NCBI GenBank assembly: GCA_963545085.1
Contig: CAUUHV010000011.1
Coordinates: 6,570-70,569, forward strand
DNA length: 64,000 bases
Source: Catonella sp963545085
Lineage (GTDB): Bacteria > Bacillota > Clostridia > Lachnospirales > Lachnospiraceae
Direction: 5' to 3'
Position 1 is the stretch's first letter. Each line of letters begins with the position of its first letter. Below the pieces are notes generated by a model. It was not told the DNA's origin and did not search any database. It saw only the letters and a program-made list of their open reading frames with translations. Positions 9,312 to 16,787 of this stretch are shown piece by piece. The position numbers were made by a program, and so were the translations under genes.

Positions 9312-10301
9312 ATGAAAAAAATTATAAATGCCCCTGAAGATGTAGTTAAGGAATCACTTGAAGGTATGCAGATGGCATATTGCGACATCTTGGACTATAT
9401 TCCTGAAAAAGAGGTAATAGTAAGAAAAAATATAAAGGACAAGGTGGGAGTTATTTCCGGAGGAGGAGCAGGCCATGAGCCCTTACACGCGGGGTTTGTA
9501 GGAAGAGGAATGCTTGACGCGGCAGTATCGGGAAATGTATTTTCTTCACCGAGCCCTGACAGAATAGAAGCTGCAATAAACAGGGTTAATAAAGGAAAAG
9601 GAATACTATTTGTAATAAAAAATTATTCCGGCGATATAATGAATTTCGGGCTTGCGGCAGATATGGCGGAATTGGATGGAATACAGATTGAAAGTGTAGT
9701 GGTGAAGGATGATGTAGCGGTACAGGACAGTACATATTCAACAGGAAGAAGAGGAATAGCGGGAACAGTTTTCGTACACAAAATCGCAGGGGCGATGGCG
9801 GAAACGGGAGCATCTTTAAGCGAAGTAGCAGGTGTGGCAAGAGAAGCCGTTTCCAATATAAGAAGTATGGGTATGGCTATGACACCGTGTGTACTTCCGG
9901 CAGTCGGGAAACCGGGATTTATTTTAGGTGATGACGAGATTGAAATAGGTATGGGCATACATGGAGAACCGGGAGTTGAAAAGACAAAGATAAAGACTGC
10001 CAAAGAGGTGGCGGAAATTCTTTTGGATAAGATTTTGAGTGATTATGATTATGAGAACGGTGAGGTGGCCGTTCTTGTAAACGGACTTGGCGGAACCCCT
10101 CTTATGGAGCTTTATATATTAAACCGTGAAGTACAAATATTGCTTAAAGAAAAAGGAATAAAGGTACATAAGACACTTGTAGGAAACTATACTACTTCAA
10201 TTGATATGACGGGCTGCTCATTAACCCTTATGAAGTTGAATGATAAATTAAAATCATTGTTGGATGCTTCATGTGATACGCCGGCATTAAAAATTGATTA
10301 A
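9312..10301 (+). CDS. dhaK: Dihydroxyacetone kinase-type subunit DhaK
   Basis: 329 residues, full length for DhaK. DhaK binds a small ketose covalently through a histidine hemiaminal before phosphoryl transfer. Both key motifs are visible: SGGGAGHEPLHAG (His55, the catalytic base position) and MGIHGEPG (His217, the hemiaminal His position). AAGGAG precedes the ATG. It lies 30 nt downstream of the ABC transporter and 14 nt before dhaL, clearly the same operon. There is no dhaM phosphotransferase gene in the window, so the phosphoryl source is unresolved. Erythrulose or another short ketose are possible alternatives to dihydroxyacetone. Confidence 0.9.
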   Translation: MKKIINAPEDVVKESLEGMQMAYCDILDYIPEKEVIVRKNIKDKVGVISGGGAGHEPLHAGFVGRGMLDAAVSGNVFSSPSPDRIEAAINRVNKGKGILFVIKNYSGDIMNFGLAADMAELDGIQIESVVVKDDVAVQDSTYSTGRRGIAGTVFVHKIAGAMAETGASLSEVAGVAREAVSNIRSMGMAMTPCVLPAVGKPGFILGDDEIEIGMGIHGEPGVEKTKIKTAKEVAEILLDKILSDYDYENGEVAVLVNGLGGTPLMELYILNREVQILLKEKGIKVHKTLVGNYTTSIDMTGCSLTLMKLNDKLKSLLDASCDTPALKID

Positions 10302-10315
10302 AAGGAGGGCTGAAA

Positions 10316-10963
10316 ATGGCATTCAGATTAACCGCGAAAGATTATGCGGAGTATATAGAAAGAGCGTATAAAGTTATATATGAAAATGGAGACTATGTTA
10401 CAGATTTGGATTTAGCCACGGGTGATGGAGATCATTGGTCAAATCTTAATATGGGATTTAAAAAACTTGTTGAATTAAAACCGGAGCTTGAAAAGTTAAG
10501 CATAAGCAATGAATTGAAAGAAATAGGAAAAACAATGATGGCTGTGATAGGCGGTTCTTCGGGAGTGCTTTATGGCAGTGCCTATATTGCGGCGGCTAAG
10601 GTAAGCTTTGATAAAGAATATCTGGACAATAAAGGTCTATATGAAGTTCTTGATGCCATGTTAAACGCAATAATGGCAAGAGGACAGGCAAAACCCGGAT
10701 TTAAAACAATGATAGACAGTCTGTATCCTGCAGTGGAAGAATATAAAATCTGTCTTGAAAATGGAGTCATGGATGAAGAACTTTGTGACAGAGTAAAGAA
10801 AGCGGCAAAAGACGGAGCTGACAGTACAGCCGATATGGAGGCGGTAAGAGGAAGAGCCACATATCAGGCGGATAAAGGGGTCGGACATACAGATCCCGGA
10901 GCTGTGACAATGTCGTATCAGATATCGGAGCTTATGGATATTGCTAAAGAGAAAATAATGTAG
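10316..10963 (+). CDS. dhaL: Dihydroxyacetone kinase-type nucleotide subunit DhaL
   Basis: 215 residues, the usual DhaL length. DhaL holds the nucleotide cofactor and transfers the phosphate to the DhaK-bound ketose. The Mg-binding motif TGDGDH, the GGSSGVLYGSA segment and the C-terminal GRATYQADKGVGHTDPGA match the family. One deviation is DGDHWSN where DGDHG is usual. AAGGAGG lies before the ATG. With dhaK it forms a kinase pair whose phosphoryl donor subunit (DhaM, or ATP directly) is not encoded nearby. Confidence 0.9.
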   Translation: MAFRLTAKDYAEYIERAYKVIYENGDYVTDLDLATGDGDHWSNLNMGFKKLVELKPELEKLSISNELKEIGKTMMAVIGGSSGVLYGSAYIAAAKVSFDKEYLDNKGLYEVLDAMLNAIMARGQAKPGFKTMIDSLYPAVEEYKICLENGVMDEELCDRVKKAAKDGADSTADMEAVRGRATYQADKGVGHTDPGAVTMSYQISELMDIAKEKIM

Positions 10964-10977
10964 GTCGAGGTAGACGG

Positions 10978-11994
10978 ATGTTACAGTCAAAAAGAGAATT
11001 ATTAAAGGCGGCATTTGACGGTCAGGAAACAGACAGGATACCGATTGGATTCTGGCACCATTTCATTTTAGGTAAGGAGCAGTTTCAGGGGCTTGAAAAC
11101 GAAGAGATAAGAGATAGAGCTGTTCTTGGGCATAAAAAATATTATGAAACAGTAAATCCCGATATGATGAAGTTAATGAACGAGGGATTTATGGGGTATC
11201 CGCCCGTTATGGATAATGAGCTGAAAACAGGAGAAGATCTTTTAAAAATAAAAAGCATTGGCGAGGATCATCCCTGGATTACAGAGCAGGTAAAACATGT
11301 TAAAAAATTAACAGAACTGTTCGGAAAAGAGGTTATGACTTTTTATAATGTGTTCGCACCGGTACAGGTAATAAGAATAAGGCTTGAGTTTTATGACTTG
11401 GATTTTGAAAGATTTGTATATCTGGCTGAAAATTTTCCTGATGAGCTTTACCATGCAGGTATGGAAATACAAAAAGATCTTATGATACTCCTTAAGAAAT
11501 TATTCAAAGAAACAAGTTTAGACGGTATATATTATTGTGTGCAGAATATACAAAGTACCATGTATACAAAGGAAGTATATGACCGGTATATCAGACCGAC
11601 GGAAATAGAGCTGTTAGATCTGGCAAACAGTCTGAGTGACTATAATATCCTGCATATTTGCGGGTATGCTCATCATAAAAACAACTTGAAATTTTATACT
11701 GATTATAAGAGTAAAGCTTATAACTGGGCGGTATTTACAGAAGGGGTATCTCTTAGTGAGGGAAAGAAACTCTTTAAAGGAAAGTGCATATTGGGAGGGT
11801 TTGACAATAATCCGGATACCCTTATAGATATAGGTTCTAAAGAGGAAGTTGAAGCATTTGCCAAAAAACTTATAAGAGAGAGCGGCTATAAAGGCTATGT
11901 ACTCGGAGCTGACTGTTCCATACCGAACGGAATTGATGATGGGCGTATCAGGTGGATTTCGGATATAGCTAATAGAGAATTAAAAGAAAAATAG
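10978..11994 (+). CDS. URO-D superfamily protein with MtaA-type zinc motif (paralog 1)
   Basis: 338 residues of the uroporphyrinogen decarboxylase fold superfamily. It is probably not the haem enzyme: it carries H226-x-C228 (LHICGY) and C313 (LGADCS), i.e. H-x-C-x84-C, the zinc-ligand pattern of MtaA/MtbA-type methyltransferases, whose zinc activates a thiol or other acceptor. Other conserved spots are the N-terminal FWHHF and GGFDNN. It lies 14 nt after dhaL and 9 nt before a paralog with the same Cys/His spacing. No corrinoid protein or corrinoid-activating enzyme is in the operon, so the methyl or alkyl donor is unknown. Role inferred: zinc-dependent alkyl or methyl transfer in the same catabolic pathway as DhaKL. 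Confidence 0.8.
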   Translation: MLQSKRELLKAAFDGQETDRIPIGFWHHFILGKEQFQGLENEEIRDRAVLGHKKYYETVNPDMMKLMNEGFMGYPPVMDNELKTGEDLLKIKSIGEDHPWITEQVKHVKKLTELFGKEVMTFYNVFAPVQVIRIRLEFYDLDFERFVYLAENFPDELYHAGMEIQKDLMILLKKLFKETSLDGIYYCVQNIQSTMYTKEVYDRYIRPTEIELLDLANSLSDYNILHICGYAHHKNNLKFYTDYKSKAYNWAVFTEGVSLSEGKKLFKGKCILGGFDNNPDTLIDIGSKEEVEAFAKKLIRESGYKGYVLGADCSIPNGIDDGRIRWISDIANRELKEK

Positions 11995-12003
11995 GAGGTT
12001 TTT

Positions 12004-13011
12004 ATGGAAGATAGAAAAAAGGTGGTAGAGGCATTTTTAAATAATGAAGAAGCAGACCGGGTTGTATCCGCTTTCTGGCATCATTTTGTTTCGTTTCATA
12101 ATCATTATAATGGTGATGTAAAGGAAATATATGATGAAATATTAACCAAGCAGAAGAAGTATATAGATGAGGTAAAACCGGACTTATTGAAAATAATGTC
12201 CGACGGTTTTTTTGGGCATCCTTCCGTATGCGATAAGGTAATTACAACCTTAGACGAATTAAGAGAAATAAAGTCTGTAGGGGCGAATCATGACTGGATA
12301 AACAGACAGGTTGAGTATGTTAAAGAAGTGGCAAACTATGCAGGAGATAATGTATATAAATATTATAATATATTTTCACCTTTACAGTACATACGGCTTC
12401 GTTTTGAAGAATATGATGAAGACTTTAAAAAGTTCACCGGATTATTTAAAGAAGATAAGGACGTTATGGTACAGGCGGCAAAAAATATTGCGGAAGATAT
12501 TAAAGCGCTTGTTAAAAGATTATTTGAAGAAACCTCTATTGATGGTATATATTATAGTGTGCAATGTGTACAGGATAAGAGCTTTACAAAGGAGGTACAC
12601 AAAGAGCTGGTTGAACCTCTTGATTTGGAAGTTCTTAATTATATAAATACATTTACGGATAATGTAATGCTTCATATTTGCGGATATGGGAAATACACCA
12701 ATAATCTTGAATGGTATGCGGACTATCCGGTAAAAGTATTTAACTGGGCAATATATTCTGAAAATATTTCACTTGCGGAGGGAAAGAAAATATTTAAAGG
12801 AAAGCCTGTGCTTGGCGGATTTGACAATGCGGCGGGCTCCCTGCTTTATGAGGCGGATGAAGATGAACTTAAAAAAGAAATATATAGAATACTTGATGAA
12901 GCCGGCACAAAGGGAGTAGCTCTCGGCGCTGACTGTACTATAAGTGAAAACATAAAACCGGAAAGACTTGAATTTATAAGGAAAGTAGCTGCTGAATATA
13001 AGAAACGGTAG
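12004..13011 (+). CDS. URO-D superfamily protein with MtaA-type zinc motif (paralog 2)
   Basis: 335 residues, clearly homologous to the preceding gene over its full length (FWHHF, NIFSPLQYIRLRFEEYD, IDGIYYSVQC, LHICGYG, GGFDNAAG). The putative zinc ligands are H224, C226 and C311, again H-x-C-x84-C. AGGAGG lies 5 nt before the ATG. Tandem duplication followed by divergence is likely, and the two could act as a heteromeric pair or on successive substrates. Function is inferred from the superfamily; no substrate can be named. Confidence 0.8.
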   Translation: MEDRKKVVEAFLNNEEADRVVSAFWHHFVSFHNHYNGDVKEIYDEILTKQKKYIDEVKPDLLKIMSDGFFGHPSVCDKVITTLDELREIKSVGANHDWINRQVEYVKEVANYAGDNVYKYYNIFSPLQYIRLRFEEYDEDFKKFTGLFKEDKDVMVQAAKNIAEDIKALVKRLFEETSIDGIYYSVQCVQDKSFTKEVHKELVEPLDLEVLNYINTFTDNVMLHICGYGKYTNNLEWYADYPVKVFNWAIYSENISLAEGKKIFKGKPVLGGFDNAAGSLLYEADEDELKKEIYRILDEAGTKGVALGADCTISENIKPERLEFIRKVAAEYKKR

Positions 13012-13050
13012 GCTTGAAAGGAGGAGAGAGCCATAGGAAGCAAATTATAT

Positions 13051-14112
13051 TTGGATAAATTTGCTGAAGTTATATCGGATGTACTTGATACTGACGTAAT
13101 CATAGTCGATACGCAAATGAATATGATTGGCAGGAAGTTTCATTATTTTTCTCTTTATAATAAGATTGATTATGGTTCTCTCATCTCTACTGTTCTTACA
13201 AGCAGTAAAAAGGTGTGCATAAGTAATAAGGCAAATGTACCCAGCTGCAAAAAATGTGAAGCATTTAAAGAGTGCAAGATGAGCGGCTTTGTAGGCGTGC
13301 CTATTCGCTATGAAAATGAAGTTACGGGAGTTTTGGCGCTTATACTTAGAAAAAGTAAGTGTAAAAAGTTGTTTGAAAAAATGGATTCGACCGTAACATT
13401 TATGGAAAATATGGCAAACCTTATAGCAAAACGGATTCATGAGCATAATGTCAGGAAATCACTTAAGGATAAAGTGACCCGGATTGAAGCCATGATAAAT
13501 ATAATGCAGGACGCGCTTGCGTATACTGACTGCTACGGAAATATAGTTTACAGAAATAAAGCATTTAAAACCACATTTGAAGAACATGGAAATGTGACTA
13601 ACATCGGTGATATATACCCTGAAATAAGAAGGATAATGAGAAAGGGTGAAAGAGTGGAAAATTTGAAGGTTTCTATAGAGTATAAAGGGGCGTATTTTTA
13701 CGGAACCTTAACTTGTGAGCCGATTTTTTCAGAGGATTCTTTGAGTAAGGAATTTTTAAGCTGCTTCAGGTCATACAGCAGAATACAAAATGATTCGGTG
13801 TTATTTGCCAACGGAACCCTTGTTACATTTTCATGGTTATCTAAATATGTAGGAAAAGAAACAGCCGAAAAGGCTAAGGAAATATCGGACGGAAAAAATT
13901 GTATTTTAATTGAAAGCGATGACAACGCTATAAACGAGCTGCTTGCTAAAGCGATTGTAAATTATTCGGATAGAAGGCTTCAGGAAATGAAAGTGATTTA
14001 TATGCAGAATGTGTACAGAGATTTAATGGAATCATTTTTGTTTGACGAGCACGGTCTGCTTTGGAGCATGAATAAAGGAACTATAATAATAGTACAGCCG
14101 GAGAGAATGTGA
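13051..14112 (+). CDS. DhaR-like regulator, N-terminal part (gene interrupted by in-frame TGA)
   Basis: The frame is annotated from TTG 13051, but the consensus AGGAGG at 13019-13024 is spaced for codon 13033, which is ATA rather than ATG. The protein would read IGSKLYLDKF if ATA were the start. Visible parts: an N-terminal GAF-like sensor with a Cys cluster (SCKKCEAFKEC), a PAS domain (AYTDCYGNIVYRNKAF), then a degenerate sigma-54-activator-type AAA+ domain. In that domain the Walker A position reads ESDDNAINELLAKAI instead of GTGKELLA and the Walker B position reads GTIIIVQPE instead of GTLFLDE. The GAFTGA loop is absent. Translation stops at TGA 14110-14112, and the same frame continues without further stops into the next entry. 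GAF-PAS-AAA-Fis is the domain order of DhaR, the dihydroxyacetone-kinase regulator, which fits the operon. Confidence 0.75.
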   Translation: MDKFAEVISDVLDTDVIIVDTQMNMIGRKFHYFSLYNKIDYGSLISTVLTSSKKVCISNKANVPSCKKCEAFKECKMSGFVGVPIRYENEVTGVLALILRKSKCKKLFEKMDSTVTFMENMANLIAKRIHEHNVRKSLKDKVTRIEAMINIMQDALAYTDCYGNIVYRNKAFKTTFEEHGNVTNIGDIYPEIRRIMRKGERVENLKVSIEYKGAYFYGTLTCEPIFSEDSLSKEFLSCFRSYSRIQNDSVLFANGTLVTFSWLSKYVGKETAEKAKEISDGKNCILIESDDNAINELLAKAIVNYSDRRLQEMKVIYMQNVYRDLMESFLFDEHGLLWSMNKGTIIIVQPERM

Positions 14113-14130
14113 CTTCATGTCCAAAACACA

Positions 14131-14694
14131 GTGGCGGAGTATTTAAAAAATGAATGTTCCGCGATAAAGCAGAATATAAAAAACGAAGCGGGTGTAAGAA
14201 GTATATTTTGCACTACCGAAGACTTGGGAAAACTTGTTAAAGAAGGATTGTTCAGTCCGGATTTATATGAGAGGATAAGTAAAACTACTTTGAAAAATCC
14301 CGAAACTGTTTATAATAATAAACTTTTGTTCACAAGATTTTTTGAGAGCGGAATAAAATATTACAGTAGGATATATGGTAAAAGTCGTAAAGATAGCGCG
14401 GAAAGATTTTTTGATGAATTGTGGAATAAAAGAAAAGAGTATGATTTGGGTATGCTTGAAACCTTAATTGAGGTTTTTATTAAGGATGGAGAAGATAAGA
14501 TAAAAGATACAGATACGGAAAATATAGGACCGACCACCAAAGATATTGAAAAGGACAGGTTGAAAGAACTTTTGCTTAAAGGGACTGCAAAGAAAGATAT
14601 TTGTAGAGTATTGGAATGTTCAAGAAGTACTCTTTACAGAAAGATAAAAAAATATAAATTTGAGGAGCTTATGCAAAAAAATGGAGAAAACTGA
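14131..14694 (+). CDS. DhaR-like regulator, C-terminal part with Fis-type HTH (downstream of in-frame TGA)
   Basis: This is the same reading frame as the preceding entry; only one TGA and six codons separate them. GTG 14131 has no ribosome binding site, so independent translation is doubtful. The join reads PERM-stop-LHVQNTVAEYL, which aligns with the EMPLELQAKLLRVLQE stretch of sigma-54 activators, confirming one original gene of about 553 codons (13033-14694). This part has the remaining AAA+ fragment (TTEDLGKLVKEGLFSPDLYERI) and a C-terminal Fis-type helix-turn-helix (KDICRVLECSRSTLYRKIKKY). Its 3' end overlaps the next gene by 14 nt. If the stop is real, the sensor half is separated from the DNA-binding half and the regulator is probably inactive. 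Confidence 0.7.
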   Translation: MAEYLKNECSAIKQNIKNEAGVRSIFCTTEDLGKLVKEGLFSPDLYERISKTTLKNPETVYNNKLLFTRFFESGIKYYSRIYGKSRKDSAERFFDELWNKRKEYDLGMLETLIEVFIKDGEDKIKDTDTENIGPTTKDIEKDRLKELLLKGTAKKDICRVLECSRSTLYRKIKKYKFEELMQKNGEN

Positions 14695-15958
14695 CAGAAT
14701 ATATAAAGCATATATGGATATTCTCAAAGAAGAATTGAAGGCGGCAATGGGGTGTACCGAGCCTATATCGCTTGCGTATGCCGGAGCGCTTGCAAGAAAG
14801 TGTCTGGGAGAAGTGCCTGACAGAGTAATTGTAAAAGTAAGCGGCAGTATAATAAAAAATGTAAAATCTGTAATCATTCCGAATACGGGAGGGATGAAAG
14901 GAATAGAGGCCGCGGTAGCGGCAGGGATAATAGCGGGAGATGCGGAAAGAGAATTGGAAGTCATTTCCGGCATTTCCGAGGAAAAAAAAGCTGAAATTAA
15001 GAAATACGTCGAAAAAACGGATATAAAAGTGGAGCATTTAAAAGATTCGGAGCTTTTTGAAATTACTATAAGAGCGGAAAAGGGAGAGTCATACGCAAAG
15101 ATACATATTATAAATACGCATACAAATGTGGTACTCATAGAAAGAGACGGAAAAATTTTATTTAAGGGAGAAGATGGAATAAACGGAAATCAATATATGG
15201 TGAACCGACAGTTACTCAATATGGAAGATATATGGGATTTTATTCAAACTGCGGATATAGATGATATAAGACCTATATTAAAGGTACAGGCGGAGTATAA
15301 TTTTGCGATAGCTAAAGAGGGAATGGAGCATAATTACGGTGCTAATATAGGCAAGGTTTTGCTTGAAATGTATGAAAAAGATACTAAAACAAGAGCAAAG
15401 GCTATGGCGGCGGCAGGCTCGGACGCAAGAATGAGCGGATGCGAGCTGCCTGTGGTTATAAACTCGGGAAGCGGTAATCAGGGAATAACGGTATCGGTAC
15501 CGGTTATTGTTTATGCCAATGAGTTGGGATGTTCTGAAGAAAAAATGTATAGGGCTTTGGCACTTTCAAATCTTACCGCGATTCATCAAAAGAGTTTTAT
15601 AGGTACTCTTTCGGCGTATTGCGGTGCAATTAGCGCGGGAGTCGGAAGCGGAGCGGGAATAGCCTACTTGCAGGGAGCCACGTTTTCGGAGGTGGAAGAT
15701 ACTATAGTAAACGCTCTTGCGATAACTTCGGGGATTATATGTGACGGAGCGAAAGCGTCATGTGCCGCAAAAATAGCGGCAGCTGTAGACGCGGGAATCA
15801 TGGGGTTTAATATGAGCAGGTCCGGACAGCGCTTTAAGGGCGGTGACGGTATTGTGACGGATGATGTGGAAAGCACAATTAAAAATGTAGGCAGGCTCGG
15901 AAAAGAAGGTATGAGGGAGACAAATGAGGAAATTATAAGTATAATGATAGGTAAGTAA
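14681..15958 (+). CDS. CdsB/YhaM-family Fe-S lyase (L-cysteine desulfidase or serine dehydratase-like, UPF0597)
   Basis: 425 residues from ATG 14681, which overlaps the regulator end; a more upstream TTG at 14660 gives an atypical N-terminus. Family motifs: AMGCTEPISLAYAGA near the N-terminus, SGCELPVVINSGSGNQG in the middle and GIICDGAKASCAAKIA toward the end. These hold the cysteines proposed to bind a [4Fe-4S] cluster that acts as Lewis acid in beta-elimination, as in bacterial serine dehydratases and L-cysteine desulfidase. It is the last gene of the operon before a strong terminator. In this context it may eliminate H2S, ammonia or water from a three-carbon intermediate; the substrate is unproven. 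Confidence 0.85.
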   Translation: MEKTDRIYKAYMDILKEELKAAMGCTEPISLAYAGALARKCLGEVPDRVIVKVSGSIIKNVKSVIIPNTGGMKGIEAAVAAGIIAGDAERELEVISGISEEKKAEIKKYVEKTDIKVEHLKDSELFEITIRAEKGESYAKIHIINTHTNVVLIERDGKILFKGEDGINGNQYMVNRQLLNMEDIWDFIQTADIDDIRPILKVQAEYNFAIAKEGMEHNYGANIGKVLLEMYEKDTKTRAKAMAAAGSDARMSGCELPVVINSGSGNQGITVSVPVIVYANELGCSEEKMYRALALSNLTAIHQKSFIGTLSAYCGAISAGVGSGAGIAYLQGATFSEVEDTIVNALAITSGIICDGAKASCAAKIAAAVDAGIMGFNMSRSGQRFKGGDGIVTDDVESTIKNVGRLGKEGMRETNEEIISIMIGK

Positions 15959-15984
15959 GGATAAGGCTTTAATGATGATAGTAT

Positions 15985-16033
15985 AACGGGTTGCCATAAA
16001 ATGATATAAAAATCTTTTATGGCAGCCCGTTTT
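15985..16033 (+). terminator. Intrinsic terminator of the ABC/DhaKL operon
   Basis: AACGGGTTGCCATAAAA pairs with TTTTATGGCAGCCCGTT (17 bp, one G-U), followed by a short TTTT. It closes the operon that starts at 4571. Confidence 0.85.
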
Positions 16034-16060
16034 GGTATATTAAACTCTCCACAAAAAAAG

Positions 16061-16090
16061 CATACGAACTTCATACGAAATTCATACATT
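16061..16090 (+). promoter_or_regulatory. Three CATAC direct repeats with 11-bp period, putative response-regulator sites
   Basis: CATACGAA occurs at 16061 and 16072 and CATACATT at 16083, each start exactly 11 bp apart. OmpR/PhoB-type regulators bind tandem direct repeats of about 11 bp, one per helical turn. These lie just upstream of the response-regulator gene, so autoregulation is likely. A TAATAT -10-like sequence follows at 16096. Confidence 0.6.
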
Positions 16091-16127
16091 CGTGGTAATA
16101 TATATACAAGATGAAGGAGATAAAGAA

Positions 16128-16787
16128 ATGGCTGATATATTTTTTTTGGAAGATGAAGTGACAATAAGAGAGGTACTTGCGGAGTACATGAGCGTTGCGG
16201 GGCATAGGGTTACGGAATGCGGTAACGGGGACGAGGCGGTGGAGAAGCTTAAAGGGGAGAAATTTGACTTGGCTGTGCTTGATATAAGGGTACCGGGGAT
16301 AAGCGGACTTAAGGTGCTCGAATATATAAGAACGGAGCTTAAATCGGATATGGGCGTAATAATGCTTACCGCCTATGAAGATATAAATACGCAGGTGGAA
16401 GCCTTCAACTGCTTCGCCGACGACTATATAACCAAACCTGCTTCGCCTATTATTCTGCTTAAAAGAATAGAAGTGCTGCTTAGAAGAATAAATAACGAGG
16501 GTGATGAAAGAGAACGCTCCCTTGTCATAGACGATAAAGCCTATAAAGCCTTTTATGAAGGAAAGAATTTAAATCTTACGGTAAGCGAATTTCTTTTATT
16601 AAAGGCGCTCCGCGACTCGCCGAACCGTGTATTTTCAAGAGAACAGCTGATTTTAAATATATTTAACGAGGATTATATAGGAAATGACAGAATTATAGAC
16701 GCGCATGTAAAAAACCTGAGAAAGAAACTGCCGGTAAATGTTATAGACACGGTTATAGGTATAGGCTACAGATGGAAGGAGGAGTAA
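16128..16787 (+). CDS. OmpR/PhoB-family response regulator
   Basis: 219 residues from ATG 16128, 8 nt after AAGGAG; an upstream in-frame codon lacks a ribosome binding site and adds non-homologous residues. The receiver domain has the acidic pair LEDE near residue 7, phosphoacceptor Asp52 (LAVLDIRVPG) and Lys in the ITKPASP loop. The C-terminal winged-helix domain (LNLTVSEFLLLKAL, RIIDAHVKNLRKKL) is of the OmpR type. The stop is adjacent to the histidine kinase start. With the kinase and the two following ABC genes it forms a sensing-and-export module, commonly for cell-envelope stress or antimicrobial peptides. Confidence 0.93.
   Translation: MADIFFLEDEVTIREVLAEYMSVAGHRVTECGNGDEAVEKLKGEKFDLAVLDIRVPGISGLKVLEYIRTELKSDMGVIMLTAYEDINTQVEAFNCFADDYITKPASPIILLKRIEVLLRRINNEGDERERSLVIDDKAYKAFYEGKNLNLTVSEFLLLKALRDSPNRVFSREQLILNIFNEDYIGNDRIIDAHVKNLRKKLPVNVIDTVIGIGYRWKEE

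Noticed and set aside
14110..14112. TGA as selenocysteine or a reassigned codon
   Set aside because: No SECIS-like hairpin was identified after it, and other genes in the window use TGA as a normal stop; a premature stop is simpler.
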